Part shown: piece after piece, positions 34,401 through 43,100 of the stretch | Layout of the letters: each line of letters begins with the position of its first letter | How positions within the stretch are numbered: position 1 is the stretch's first letter | Virus record (IMG/VR): IMGVR_UViG_3300042892_004016 | Location: 1-64,000 of that record | Direction: 5' to 3' (one strand) | Length of the DNA: 64,000 nt | Origin: a virus | Notes under the pieces: generated by a model | Seen by the model: the letters and a program-made list of their open reading frames with translations, nothing else | Database searches by the model: none | What the model was told of the DNA's origin: nothing | Position numbers and translations under genes: made by a program

Positions 34401-36251
34401 GCCGGCAACTCTATCTGATGAGTAAAATCCGGATATGTTGATGCTGGTATTATCTACGAAATCAACTGAGCCAATACCAACAGTACCCTGATTAATCAGT
34501 TTGAGGTCGGGATAAAATTCAACGATTGGTCTATTGGCACGGTTATCTTTGTTATTGAGAGCGGCTAATGCGATTTCTCCAGAAACATATGAGGCTGTGG
34601 CCTTTAATACATCAATATGAAACCAACGATTGCCTCGGCTCCATGCATTTCTGTTAATAGCATTCCTACTAATAGTGATATAATCTTTATTAATTGGCAT
34701 GTCAATTTGCCCACTAAACTTATCAACATCAAATTTATTGTTGTCGTAGATAGTGTAGATTGAATCAGCAAAGGGCTCGTATACACTGAGTTCTTCTGAT
34801 AAAATCAAATTGATACTTGTACCAACACCTTCAACGTAGTAGCTGCCAGTATTATAATGTTTGGGAAACACATTTTCACTAAACGTTACTTTAAGTCCAT
34901 TAGTGAATGTTACACCATTGGGGCTGGTATATATAAGTTGTCCTAAAATATCCTGTTGCACATTGATAAAATCATCTGCCTTTTTATCTAAAATACGAAT
35001 GGTTCCATACATCAGTGGATTCAAACTATCCTGATAGTACAAAGTATTCAATGCTGCAGTTTTTGGTGGCAGCATACGAACCAGTCCGTATTGGTTCTTG
35101 ACAAAGTTCTTGTTGATAAATGAGGTACCATTGGTGGCAGTTATTAACTGGTCTGTTGGAATGGGCGCATATTCAGTTAAAGTTACTATAGGAAAGCCCA
35201 ACGCATCGTCAATCAAATTTATTTGGTAGAAATAGTCACTTAGTTTTGTGATTGGTGACAAATCAAAGTCGGCATCGCCAAAATCGGCAATATCAAACAA
35301 TGAATTTATTGTGCCGGTCGCATTGGCATCAAACCCGTAGAACATTATGATTTTGCCATCTAATACGTCATTCAATGGTCCGCCAATTCCATCAATACTG
35401 CCAGTAAACGGTCCTGATAACGTCAAGTCATTTAATCTTTTGCCGTGTATTTCATTAAACGGTATGGTACAAATTAAATCTACTTTGTTATCGCCAGTAT
35501 AGGTATCAGATTCTTGAGCACCACTTAAAGGTACAGTAAAGGTCACTGTGCCGATATCAGCACCGTTGTTTACTACACCATAAACATCACGTGAGCTGAC
35601 ATTGTTTCGGTACGTGTCTATGCCCGAGAGTCCAACGTTGGTTTGTATGAAAAACTTGCTACCTTGAGCTACCTGAAAAGTATAAGTACCACCTCTGACA
35701 ACTGTGATTGTAGGATTTACTTCCGCAATAGATACATTGTTCTTACTAAAGGCGTATGAGGTAAATTGAGTAGTAACAGTGTAATCTGCAACAGTGTCTA
35801 TGTAGTCAGTAGTTACTGGAACTGGGTCTGGTCCATTGGTCAGCCAATAGTATTGACTGAAGTTGGTTATCTTGTCTAGATCAACAAAGCTATCCCATGA
35901 ATAAAACTCATTTGAAAACAAGTTAGAATGGTTGTTAGTTGGTGAACCTTCTGTGGTCAGCGCATCAACCAATCCCGGGTAGGTTATAAAGTCTTTAGCA
36001 ACACTAGTGTCCTTGTTAGTGAATACTACTCCAGGTTCTAGCTGATAGTCAGTTCTGATCTTGCTGGGTTCAGTTACATAACTGGAGTTTGGATTGATTC
36101 CATATTCAAATCTGCGACCAATATAACCCTGAATTCGTTGGGAATTGGGTTGTTGAACTAATTGATCTAGCGTTGCTTTTAAAAACTGCTGATTGGATTT
36201 AGTCTGAAATATCTCAGGAAGAAAATTCAAGGTTCTAACTTGTGTTACCAT
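22464..36251 (-). CDS. Giant virion structural protein (4595 aa), baseplate gp7 position
   Basis: A single uninterrupted 13.8-kb frame directly after gp6, where T4 has gene 7. The N-terminus (FLPEIFQTKSNQQFLKATL, IQGYIGRRFEYG) resembles the large structural proteins of marine T4-like phages. About residues 2250-2800 hold a beta-propeller of FG-GAP type (VFVGAPAQNY, ELIVGAPYDL, FAVGAPVIAR), as in integrin alpha chains. About residue 3480 has the conserved segment LNEVKPYHVVIKEFAIRY. About 4200-4540 is a second propeller of BNR/YCF48 type (ISYDSFVWTTV, SRDGYGWNRA, TSNDGKNWSEL, VSYDGVTFDAM). Two propellers suggest sugar or host-surface contacts on the baseplate rim. Neighbour genes are baseplate wedge proteins, so a wedge/rim role is inferred. 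It is over four times the length of T4 gp7. Confidence 0.75.
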   Translation of the reverse strand: MVTQVRTLNFLPEIFQTKSNQQFLKATLDQLVQQPNSQRIQGYIGRRFEYGINPNSSYVTEPSKIRTDYQLEPGVVFTNKDTSVAKDFITYPGLVDALTTEGSPTNNHSNLFSNEFYSWDSFVDLDKITNFSQYYWLTNGPDPVPVTTDYIDTVADYTVTTQFTSYAFSKNNVSIAEVNPTITVVRGGTYTFQVAQGSKFFIQTNVGLSGIDTYRNNVSSRDVYGVVNNGADIGTVTFTVPLSGAQESDTYTGDNKVDLICTIPFNEIHGKRLNDLTLSGPFTGSIDGIGGPLNDVLDGKIIMFYGFDANATGTINSLFDIADFGDADFDLSPITKLSDYFYQINLIDDALGFPIVTLTEYAPIPTDQLITATNGTSFINKNFVKNQYGLVRMLPPKTAALNTLYYQDSLNPLMYGTIRILDKKADDFINVQQDILGQLIYTSPNGVTFTNGLKVTFSENVFPKHYNTGSYYVEGVGTSINLILSEELSVYEPFADSIYTIYDNNKFDVDKFSGQIDMPINKDYITISRNAINRNAWSRGNRWFHIDVLKATASYVSGEIALAALNNKDNRANRPIVEFYPDLKLINQGTVGIGSVDFVDNTSINISGFYSSDRVAGRTIYYPDGSSIPLFEGARIIFTADTDINIRNKVWVANFAESLGVKKSYVAAGGSSTTLKVDDTTDILEGMRITGAGFTSGQQVIAVIDDTTLSVTGSADEAILDGTPLTFTSSPVITLSKALDGDVIANDQVTVSNGTERKGLTYYFDGSNWQQGQQKNYVNQPPKFDVFDKNGISFADQEFYPGSNFTGSTLFEFALGAGADDAVLGFPIKYSSVGNTSDINFRISINDDTFQYVDNYSSITESVNTGYPYNYINRNEYTRELGWKTAVDESFQYQAFNFESTTGFESFTCNVTAKDADTTKWPVIRVYINAETQPSYNYLVTSTGLDTTITLYETPEVGASIQVLVYSDDKLSADAYYTIPANLESNPFNSVITSLNLGDIKGHYQSICINSNRITGTIYGANDYRDLGNLVSYGDKIIQSSAPLTIPAALLRNKDYSLIDALSYSSNEYVKFKTLLMNIIDTGDYNRYQSAAYMLDDALQQIAGYKYQSTPFFWSDMLPARAPYVSNTYTFNAFIDTSFYSLIKTYDFANANYDGVIIYLTRIVNAESITTQLVKDQDYIISDIEPKVTMTLDMMPGDVIVINEFNQTYGGYVPNTPTKLGLYPSFIPEIVYDESYITPTYFIKGHDGSLTKLYGEYNEGKLVDFRDKVLLEFEKRIYNNLKCSAQTPVTYDDVVPGQFRTTAHSYDEVRVIQNTNFLNWVGQNRIDYKTQYYMSNNKFTYNYNQSRNNLDNKLFNAGNWRGMYQWFYDTTSPHTTPWEMLGLTAKPTWWEGRYGVAPYTSGNDLLWDDITAGINYNDGSPYVIPTRTRPDLRKILPVDESGNLRDPLAALTRYYDATTFNRDWTTNDVSPSEYSYTKSSSYPFDLIKLFALTKPAKFFSLSYDLDLYQYNSEFGQYLYNDRSRISSNATVKYGTGTAQHSYVNWIVDYVQSTGGTGQEKLNELMSNLDVRLIYRLAGFSDKQLMNFYLEKSSGSSKNSSLMVPDNSYSVLLHENQPFDRIVFSGVIVQKTIKGYRVYGNSQNKAYFTTYTPKYNGLYQTLAIDNISISVASSYYTTETVVPYGNEYYSVNGVCEFLLSYGAYLTDQGMQFDVIENGMEVNWKQMTIEFLSWAQTGWQVGSLVNLNPAATKITVNKDSSIVQPLTLHHQNYVLNQDLIPIQTKDLAVERNDTEFVVFPLNSGDTLAYFNANLSNLEHAVVFDNFTLFNDTIFNPVTSLRQYRMLLKGSKTVDWNGTLDAQGFILNQDNVKDWAANTRYSKNSMVKYKNSYYTANSLILPAAKFDTNVWTKTSYDQIQKGLLPNASNRAYESSLYYDTNAANLSNDADQLAFSLIGYRPRDYLAASNLDDISQVNVYKNFIAEKGTSRVANAVQNITLTTGQIKYEVYENWAIKTSEFGGVNNENFIEVVLNEKYLTGNPSTVGIFKDTTDSAVMQQLSLNAVTNYGRSIADENILSVLDPAASSVLPTAGSVHFDDVKMYAYSFDTLKNSTVAISELYQGNYVWVADENSTWKVYAPVSLSSTAAPIRVVNCLNNLNDTATLVFEEAPGLAVNDLFMVINYDDRVNGYYRVNAISNLTSVVVDLVMDSSVMSISGTGIAAYFNPQRVASPRDIADMPLLNNGLTKSKVWVDQDTDGGWAVYQKSINYAASEIATPTSAISFGNGVAYHHILGYFVLDSIAGKIYRYTFSANRVEFSLQETTVIDPSLVGSMVLIDDTLVVSKVDINSKLYVFKLVNAEANSIRLQQTIVITDKSQGVSLSLSGDKNWLYSASTDDAQVEVYKLSTAFTYVDIGFSTSADTIVGDNSFVILDAYPSEFIKGDLITFDNVTGTDTYEFVRAEYDPYAGTTYYVAQSFDTVITADTDIYKAVHDYVSVDTLSVSGLTGVDQFGNSVSTNYDGTKVFVGAPAQNYSAQLVNTGSVYVFTRITQTYEIRQPASAQTTTVLALALSTAPNSYNQIQVKLNGILLSSASDYSINALTKIVTLTTAVTPGDIVDISCVDFVHTQTLNSFVSVDQIRSGVAFGHSLDTNTPSTELIVGAPYDLSTDNIEGSVYRFTNQGKKYGMITGASAVSLSTDATILINGYTVRLPGTGITNIVTAINQASIPNVKAYSTTDAKLVIQLVNTQLGPVNNKLNITVLELATAQALGISEYVNTQVLINAEQLTGPTQYGYSVKFNEHNSFAVGAPVIARKTATTFDFTDDEDYTNDTIFDGNFTRFVDTAVNAGSVFIYDYLPAYNESMQTVGKYVFGQSATELATAGAQTSYYGKTLAFTEYSLVVGCPAYVNSVGTGRVVIFINNTNKPNWQITRKESATVDVSQIQSVQLYDNISNSRTAALDYIDPLQGKLLGVVRENIDYMGSYDPAGYNTDTTANRIVWASNFVGKIWFDTTTTRFVDYHQADTVYDSKYWGTLFPGSTVTVYTWIESDVVPMDYVGSGTAYNLEAYTTTFELDSTGALISKYYYWVRNTNVLYNQQGKTLTDTVITAYITNPQNSGIPYFAAVKPNIYALYNSRQYIKSTNTSLHIGFGEGVNQDSSYNEFKLIRNGYAEDFLAGVPSAYTDYSDPEALYEKLLDSLSGVDIQGKVVPNISLPKMVQTGISVRPTQSFFINRFKALENYCLYANAVLLQYPIAEYKTPAFLGSSNKQGAPARAPAFLTTSGPTFNTSDYWEYIYWWADGYNNNTKIDVEVSRYFGLATLVATEGLVAGVTANSDGKREVYVYSGTAWTRVGLEQGTIQIKSSLWEYDANNIGFGNNFYDTIEFDTYPSIETRYILRALNEEIYVNDLQIHRNKSLILLFEYITSEATATQNNLPWLNKTSLVDVSHTLRDLVQSQTYQQDNINFLEGYLNEVKPYHVVIKEFAIRYTASDTFTHAISDFDLPAKYDADLGRFVTPNLNFKNPVGVGQFGPTDTVWQDTAYTDWLANYGLSLTGLSRVNVGAVVKYVSTAANTIHIDNAHGIPLTGIITIDDEQISYASVDRDAGILSTITRGVNNTEITAHNPHALVYTDMPGVVVLDSGRDYVDPPEITVYIDTNMYPAPNTPARVSAIMSGDKLVGVKILDAGNGYAVTPEIIIEPVFTVSFDSDAINFSLNTISLTSATLKTGDVVKYKSGIGDTVMGIEDQQHYYVGVVFTDELFGLTSTIALYTSKKNALTDNHRIVFTDAGASAGNLLAVTARAVAVATNTPTRQLKTTLKFDRTSYNSKVTVWTAGEYYYSDFTASGNESSSATKLYDSAVTTMSASLQGEVLPVVAVSSALGKQVTVTTDYAASPLMPGQLKGMNVYFYETPAAITLSLLPDGYTGLADPAVIKFSAPKFNTSTIKNQYFIELDTANLGTAFAAGDIITVKGSLLGGVDGTNDATIKVIHTTITNGILIYELYGIAADTFKQYYVKPITDTQLVVYYDAAMVNPVTVPNLWTADTAYTKDTIVKNGATYYIAVKNTTASPTFIGGEWRVTTNPFPYTASDNIYLPEPVIITSGYTRSASSLVTFNKRLYNCVESNNDSTFNFDKWVQVQSDDPTLNALDRIMGYYEPTDDMLGKNLPLLVSGIDYPNNTYYGNNFTGALTLDTILKDQSFYPKGVKIVSVIYDGNKYVAAADGPAFSMVMHSYDQGSTWQVTRIGAQVLGLTDMTYDGQIYMLSTTNVNTPIYISYDSFVWTTVGEFTPWDSLPFDDVGTKWDSTSLSAPLDKLYSIMSHDGLYVAVGDEIISSRDGYGWNRAYDFIGAASTRLNAVKFLSCDFFEGYIAVGTGITNVSASGAVSTTTTQVGTIVTSNDGKNWSELTPAVTAHGLNAVVASTNMIIVAGDAGTLLSTTNGYNYETCVLNAAPITGKLLSGVYAENAFVIVGENGVILVSYDGVTFDAMISGTTETLHTISHTGERFIAAGANTTILSSYDGIVWVSALTVADETTFYEIKGDAFMSGYGPEELVPGVITDTLSIRITTRPGATWDAETYQHTGYTVKRLKWKAANNG

Positions 36252-36265
36252 TATGTGTTCTCTTT

Positions 36266-39200
36266 TTAGCTATTTGGCTTCAATTGGTCTGCAGTCAACG
36301 ACGAAATTACCACGATGTCGGTGGCTTGTGCGGCATTAACAAAAATCTCGTAAGGAGCTGATCTTATTTCATACAAGTCACCAAATGATAACTGTGAGTT
36401 GTTTGGTACTAATATTGCGGAACTTATTAAATCTCCTATTTCACTGTGCAAGTACGCACTCAATTCACTGAAATAAAATGTATCTCCAAAGTTCCAATTG
36501 CCAATGTCAAAGTAAGTGTTTATGGCATTTATAGTGGCTATGCGAATTTCACTATCACTGGCAGTAACATTGGAGTTTCTTATTACCTTAATTGTAGCTT
36601 GCAACTCTATGCTTGCCTTGCTTCCAAATAATGGTTTAAACTTGACACTGTTTAACAACACTGTATCGCTCAACATTTTGTATTCATCAACCTTGCTATA
36701 CGATTGCTTCAACTCATATATAGTTGGTATAGCAGGCTCTGGCAATTTATTAGTAGCATCTTGTATCCAATTGGTATACTGAGTATAATAGCTACTGGTT
36801 ACCACATATATATCAATTATATTTGTAGTACCAGGATTGATTCTGGTAGTGTTGCTACTGTTGTGTCTGTAATGAAAATACAATCCCTGTCTGCCTGTTA
36901 GTGCCGAATAGTTAGTCAAGCTTGATATTAGTATGATATTAGCTGAAGTGCTATCCTGACTTGACATATAGAACTTGTCCTCGGCATAGGCATAGAATAC
37001 TTGACCAATTGGATAATCATATTTGGCTAATTCAATACTACTCACTGAGGAGAATGCATAATTTACACTGGTAGAGGCCACTATTTCATATTTGTTCAAC
37101 AAGTTAGCATCTACTATTCTACGCACAAACACATATTGTGAACTGTTAGTGCTGCCAGTAGTGTAGCCAGTAACATATTTAAAGAAGTCAGGATCGTTAA
37201 CCAATCCATTATTGTTGGGATTGATACTGCTGACTTCAATGCTGTAATCGTCTACGTATCCATCTGATTCAACTGTCTGACCAATTACTGCTAAATTCAC
37301 ATCATCTGCAAATGCAAAATTGGTGCCAGGTAACGAATTGGTTTTCAATACTTTTACAGTATCGTATAACAACTTGCCAGTTAATGGATCATATATTACT
37401 TTGTTACGATCATATGTAAATCTGGAATCTTTTACGCTGCCAAAGTAATACGATAGCGATCTACTAGACACACTGTACTTGCCGTCACCTAAACTTTTGA
37501 AGTTTACTACGTAATCAGTTTCGCTGTAGTCGCCAATAAACCATCTGGGCAAATTCATAGTGAAACTATTGTTGTATGACAATGAGAAACTTTGATTGAC
37601 TGATGCTCTGGCGATAGCAGATTGCACTATTCTGTTTGGCAACATGTTATCAAACGCTGGAAGTATTGTTTCTAATAATGCACCAGCTGGGATGTCGGTA
37701 CTCAGTGCAACTGGACCCAATCCATTAGAAAGATTACCTTCGCCACCGTTATAGCCATCATCCACTACGTTTACCACTGTTGCCCATATGTACATCTTAC
37801 TTGAAGGGGTGGGCAATCCCGCAACTAACCCGGTGTCAGTAAAATAATAACCAGCTGGTGGAATAAATTTTAGTAAAGCACCACTGGTGCAGTACTTCAA
37901 GTTGTCGCCGGTATATATACCCACTGCGATAGGTTCGGTGTTTCCGGTGGAATCTTCCAGTTTAAAATAGCCCGTTATGTTTGTGCCATTGAACGAAGTT
38001 TTATTCCAAATAGGTTTCTTGGGCACAACTACTGCATCAACAGTAATATTGTATACCACCTGATATTTGGGATATGTTGCATTATAGTGTTGCAGCGTTT
38101 GCGTACTAGATAATACGCCCAATAACTTGTTAGTTAGGAATGAGATGATGCTATTGGCGCCCTGCTCCAGTGAGAATATAGTGACACGATCCTTGTTATT
38201 TTGATAGAGTGCGCCATCTTGTGCAAAACTGTTTACACTTGAGTATTTGCCTGTGGGATCCAACAAATCAAAATTTCTAGCTACCCCAATTGAACTGCGG
38301 TTTAGCGACTTGCTTTTTATAATTGAGCTATATAACGCATTGGGGAATGTGTTATAATCTTCGCCATTGACCATACGATTCTGTGAATAGTATTTGGTTG
38401 GCGCACGAAGTTTTATATTGTCTACACTTTCTCTGGATTGTGCATTGGATACTGCTTCAGTTAATGCCAATTCAATTGTAAGAGTTTCTGTGCGCCCCAC
38501 TTTGCTCACATAGCTTATAGTAAGAGTGGTTCCTTGCATTTCGCTGGGATCAATGGTGTACTGTAGTGCATTGCCAGTTCTAACATAACTGCGAAATGTA
38601 CCAATTGGCATCTCACCGAATACGCCATCGCCAAATGCATAACTTACTTGATCGTTGAATCTGGACTTGACTGAAAAGAACTGTCTACCTTCACCACTTA
38701 CTGTGGTGTCAGTGGTTGCATACACACTGTCAACTTTAGTCCACTCGGCCAATGCGCCAGTAACGGAGTCCACTTTAAATAGCCACGTATCATTCTCACT
38801 GATACCCTCAATGTCAATATCTATCAATTGATTTGATATTTTTTGATCTAGAGTAAAGTCATAATTCTGCAGTGTACCTTGTTTAAAATACATGAAGAAT
38901 CCAGTATTGGCACTGCCATACCCCAAATTGTCGTTTCGGTATAGCACATTAAACTTACCACGTGGTGTAGGACTTATCTCATATACATAATCTTGATCCA
39001 TGCTGGTAACACTAACTGCTTCAAAGTTCATTTTGGAACCCTGAACAATAGCACTAAATGGGATCACCGGTGATGCGGTAGTAGGTATCTGTAATGAGTA
39101 TTCATCTGTGGTGATACCCAGTATTGACTTGCTGTTGCCTGGTCTGCCCACACGTTGTGAGCCAATCAATGCTGCATTTATTATGCTGTTAAACTGTTCT

Positions 39201-39658
39201 TGCCAATTGGCATTGGCTGGATCATTCCACAGAATGGATATGCCACTCAGGTTGAATCCATTGATATCGTTGATGCTTTCAGTTGTCTTTACACTGGTTA
39301 CTTTCAAATAACCCTGACCACTCAAGTTTCTTTTAGGGTTGTATCCGATCAGATTGGCCAGCTTGATTACACTGTCTCGTCTTTCGGCAGTATCAATGAA
39401 GTTTTCTCTGGTATTCAAATCATCACGGAACGCCAATGCCTGTCCCATAAAGGCGATAACATCCAGCAGTGCAATGTATTCGCTGCTTTCGGTATAGTCA
39501 TTGAAAGTTTCCGGATAGTATGTTCGCAGATAGTCTACAAAACTCTTTCTAAGAGTCTCATAGTCGTAGCTTTGGAAACTGGCTTGACTGAAAGTCTGAT
39601 AGAGCGTCTTCCAGTCATTTACCCCAAATATTGTAGATTGTCGTGAGCTTGTGGCCAT
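36266..39658 (-). CDS. 6: Baseplate wedge subunit gp6
   Basis: 1130 residues. The N-terminal region (WKTLYQTFSQASFQSYDY, LRTYYPETFNDYTES, IALLDVIAFMGQALAFRDDL, RRDSVIKLANLIGYNPKRN) is the hallmark of T4-type gp6 in marine phages, and the central baseplate-J-like domain continues with RAPTKYYSQNRMVNGEDYNTFP. It is longer than T4 gp6 (660 aa) because of extra C-terminal beta domains. Gp6 dimers link wedges into the iris ring of the baseplate. Adjacent gp25 upstream confirms the module. A GATAAATA late box is at 39680-39687. Confidence 0.92.
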   Translation of the reverse strand: MATSSRQSTIFGVNDWKTLYQTFSQASFQSYDYETLRKSFVDYLRTYYPETFNDYTESSEYIALLDVIAFMGQALAFRDDLNTRENFIDTAERRDSVIKLANLIGYNPKRNLSGQGYLKVTSVKTTESINDINGFNLSGISILWNDPANANWQEQFNSIINAALIGSQRVGRPGNSKSILGITTDEYSLQIPTTASPVIPFSAIVQGSKMNFEAVSVTSMDQDYVYEISPTPRGKFNVLYRNDNLGYGSANTGFFMYFKQGTLQNYDFTLDQKISNQLIDIDIEGISENDTWLFKVDSVTGALAEWTKVDSVYATTDTTVSGEGRQFFSVKSRFNDQVSYAFGDGVFGEMPIGTFRSYVRTGNALQYTIDPSEMQGTTLTISYVSKVGRTETLTIELALTEAVSNAQSRESVDNIKLRAPTKYYSQNRMVNGEDYNTFPNALYSSIIKSKSLNRSSIGVARNFDLLDPTGKYSSVNSFAQDGALYQNNKDRVTIFSLEQGANSIISFLTNKLLGVLSSTQTLQHYNATYPKYQVVYNITVDAVVVPKKPIWNKTSFNGTNITGYFKLEDSTGNTEPIAVGIYTGDNLKYCTSGALLKFIPPAGYYFTDTGLVAGLPTPSSKMYIWATVVNVVDDGYNGGEGNLSNGLGPVALSTDIPAGALLETILPAFDNMLPNRIVQSAIARASVNQSFSLSYNNSFTMNLPRWFIGDYSETDYVVNFKSLGDGKYSVSSRSLSYYFGSVKDSRFTYDRNKVIYDPLTGKLLYDTVKVLKTNSLPGTNFAFADDVNLAVIGQTVESDGYVDDYSIEVSSINPNNNGLVNDPDFFKYVTGYTTGSTNSSQYVFVRRIVDANLLNKYEIVASTSVNYAFSSVSSIELAKYDYPIGQVFYAYAEDKFYMSSQDSTSANIILISSLTNYSALTGRQGLYFHYRHNSSNTTRINPGTTNIIDIYVVTSSYYTQYTNWIQDATNKLPEPAIPTIYELKQSYSKVDEYKMLSDTVLLNSVKFKPLFGSKASIELQATIKVIRNSNVTASDSEIRIATINAINTYFDIGNWNFGDTFYFSELSAYLHSEIGDLISSAILVPNNSQLSFGDLYEIRSAPYEIFVNAAQATDIVVISSLTADQLKPNS

Positions 39659-39679
39659 ATAAAATTCTTCTGTTTAGTA

Positions 39680-39687
39680 TATTTATC
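39680..39687 (-). promoter_or_regulatory. Candidate late promoter box upstream of gp6 (GATAAATA)
   Basis: Minus-strand GATAAATA about 21 nt before the gp6 ATG, leaving room for an AGAAG ribosome site; lies in the gp25-gp6 gap. Confidence 0.5.
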
Positions 39688-39707
39688 AATACAAAAAATC
39701 GGGGTTT

Positions 39708-40157
39708 TTAAGCCAGACTGGCAATATTGGTTCCCTGATCAAACATCACCGTCAACTCTTGTACCACGTTATTGGGTAATATTGCCAATTCAACGTCCAA
39801 TCGGATACTGTTCTCATTGGGAGTGACTGCCACTGTGTTCAGTATCAATCTGGGGTCTTGCGCAATTATTCTACGCACTTCATACTCTATCTGTCTCTGT
39901 GTATCAACCGTGTTGGGTTCAAATAGCATTGACCATAAGCTAGTTCCGTATTCTGGATTGCCTGGTTTAGATCCCTGAGGAATATTGAATGCATTTATCA
40001 AGTCTTGTATAACCAGCTGCTCGTCGGTGAGTTGAAATTTACTGGATCTGGGTGCAGGCTGAACGCTGAGTCCAGCAGAAGTTGTCACACCCAATGGGAT
40101 ATTGGTTGCACGTACTTGATTGAAGTTTTTGGATGAGAATCCCACATAGTATGTCAT
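39708..40157 (-). CDS. 25: Baseplate wedge subunit gp25
   Basis: 149 residues (T4 gp25 132). The C-terminal gp25/lysozyme-like fold is recognised from LVIQDLINAF, PGNPEYGTSLWSMLFEP, QIEYEVRRIIAQDPR and RLDVELAILPNN. In all contractile tails gp25 nucleates the sheath and holds the wedge core. Ribosome site CAGGAA; 15 bases downstream of the gp5-like gene. Confidence 0.92.
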   Translation of the reverse strand: MTYYVGFSSKNFNQVRATNIPLGVTTSAGLSVQPAPRSSKFQLTDEQLVIQDLINAFNIPQGSKPGNPEYGTSLWSMLFEPNTVDTQRQIEYEVRRIIAQDPRLILNTVAVTPNENSIRLDVELAILPNNVVQELTVMFDQGTNIASLA

Positions 40158-40172
40158 ATTATTTTATTCCTG

Positions 40173-43100
40173 TTAAGCCAGCATCTGTTTAGTTATATCG
40201 CCCATTTCCGTTTGTATTTCTTGGATTCTGGCCAAACATTGTTTATACTGGGCTTCTGCTTCCACTGCGTCTGCACTATCAGGGCCGTATGCTTTCTGTG
40301 CTTTGTACACGGCCTTGCTTAGGTCCCACTTGACATCTTGCTTGATGTTCAGTTCTTTTTTTAATGTAGAGTATTGTTTCTGTAGTTCAGGAGATGGCGG
40401 TTTGATATTCGCTGTTCCGCCAGCAGTAATCGGCAATGGTATGCCAGGTCCCAACAGCAGTGCAGCCTGAGCATTCATCTCTCCCCTGTCTACTGTGTTG
40501 ATGGCCAATGTGGGCAACTTGATTGTGGCCGCGCTGCCTGAAGACAACGATGCAACTGAGTTGTTTAGGTTAGCCAATTGAGAGGCGTCCATGCCTGCTG
40601 CTGCCAGTGCATCAAGTCCCAAATTGGGATTTTGTTTTAACGCACTTAAATTTAAATTCACACCAGACGTATTGTTTAGATTAGCCATTGCAGTTTGTGC
40701 TGCGGTAGTAACAGGATTGGCGGTGCCAAGAGCAGACCCTTGTTTGGCCTTGTCTATTAGGTTTCCAACGGTGCTGACTGCACCAGTTACCCCACCCACT
40801 ACTGATTTTACTGTGCCGGATATGGCTGATCCAACTGCGCCTGCCGCATCCTTTAGGGTAAACGGTGCGATTTTGTTTTTTGCACTGGCTGCTAAATCGC
40901 CCCCTAGTTGACCTGCTGATCCTTGAACACCGGGTAGCGTGGTAGCGGCAGCTTTTGCTTTTGCTGCTTCGGCTTCCGCTTTGATGGTGGTGAGATTCTG
41001 TTCTACTCCTGCTTTGAGCGCAACCATAGTAGATTTAACTGCGGCAAACGCCGATGCTGCCGCACCTTTAACTTGGTCTGCCACTGCGGTTGCACCACTC
41101 TTAAGTGACCCTAATAGTTTGCCTGCAGCTCCTGTTACTTTGTCTGCCATGCCAGCAGCAAAATTGCCTGCTGATATTGTATTGGCTATTGGACTCTTGA
41201 GCATGCTGGGTGATAGTGCTCCCAGGCCTCCCTGCACTCCTGGCAGTGAAGTAATATTGCTGCTGACAGAGTTGACAAATGCAGCGGTAGCTGCTATGCC
41301 ATGTGTGGCTGTGCTGGTTACCAGACCAGCAATCTGTGCTGGGCTTTCTTTTCCTGTGATGATGCCCGCACTCTGTAGTTGTCCCAGTCCCTGCTGCATC
41401 AGCGTTACTTGAGCACCAACCTGAACCTTAGGGCTACCCAAGAATTGCTCTACGTTGTTTATATTGTCTTTGCCAGTAAACAGATTGGAGGGAATCGCTT
41501 TGGCAAGTGTGGCACCACCGTTGGTCAATGAGTTTACCAAGTCTGCCGCACCTGGTTTCAAGATACCTGCTTGCTCAAGCTGAGCTGGAGTATGACCCAA
41601 TGCTCCCAACACTGCCATTTTTGTTCCAGCCAAGTCAGTTACTATGCCAGTGCCCTTAATAGCAGCAGCAATTTTAGGATCAGTAGCTGCAGTGACCGCA
41701 GACTGCGATACCAACGCATTGGTTGTGTTTTTGTCAATAAAGGCACTCACTGCGTCACCTGTGGGCACTGTGGCTGCCAAAGTTGGAGTAGTGGGATTGT
41801 CAGGCGCCGGGTCTACCGAGTTATTAATATTGCTAATCGCAGTGCTGGGTTCAGCTGGCAGTGTACTTGACGCATTACTGTTGACCTTAACATCAACACC
41901 CAAATTTGAATTAATCCAGGGACTGTGAGCTGGTGCTCTTGAGGTAATGCTGGTCAACAATGCGGGTGCAGTTATCCATCCTTTAACCTTGTCAAACAGT
42001 GTATCTGGATGAGCAGTGATTCCAATGGGCTTTACTTCTTTGGGCTTGAGTGCAGTTGAGCCAGTGTTCAAGTTAATAGTAGGACCGCCATTGATAAACG
42101 TGGTTTTACTGCTGGCCAATGATGCATCTCCTTTGCTGTCGATGCTCATTGCCTTTTCAACTTTAACAGTATGGTCACCCAGGGTGTGCTGCGAGAATTC
42201 TGTGCCCACTCTTATGTTGGTGTCAGCGTCACTGTTGATATTAATTTGTTCGCCATAGATGTTCAATGCTTTTTTGGCATTTAGGTTTATGTTATTGTCA
42301 GCATGGAAGTTCAGATCACCCTGTGTTCTGATGTTAACACTGTTGGTGGCATACAAATCAATGGTACCTTCTTTGCCCAACTCCACATAACTCTGACCAT
42401 TGGCGTGAACTATGAACAGTGTTTGTCCATCATCACTGAGTGTTATCTGATGACCAGTGGATGTTCTCAGTCTGACCATCTGATTCCGTCCCTGGATGTC
42501 GCCGTCATCCATGACAAAACTGTGACCACCTCTGCGGCCTATTATCTTTAATTCCTGACTGGTTGCATTGGTTATTCTGCTGGCTACCTCAGGTTCAGTG
42601 CCAGTCAAGCCACCCTTGTAAATTGGACGGCCCGGAGTTGATATACCAAACACTCGGCTGGGACTTTCACGCATGGCTGAGCTGGTTACGGTGCCGCGTA
42701 TGGGATCTCTGATCAGTCCTTGTTGAAATAGTTGTCCAGCAACAAAGCTGTGAATTGGTCTGGGTTCGTTGAAGAACGCAACTGATTCTGACAGTTTGGT
42801 GTTGCTGTCATTGAATTCTGTTACTGGCAGTGTGGTGGCGCCGCCATATCCTTCAGCTTCTGTTGCATTGGGCACTATTACAGGGGATGCGCCCACTGCT
42901 GGCACCATGTGCGTCATTCCTGGTCTGGGAATAGAACCTATATAGAATCCTCTGTTTCTTTTCGCATTGATGAATACGCACACTACTTCGCTGTTGATAT
43001 CCGGTGGCTGTGACCAAAAGCCATAACTGTGTGAGTTTTCTGTGTATGTGCCAAAGCTGGTTTTGTTTACTGAGTCACCCTGGGTAATACCATAGAAGGG

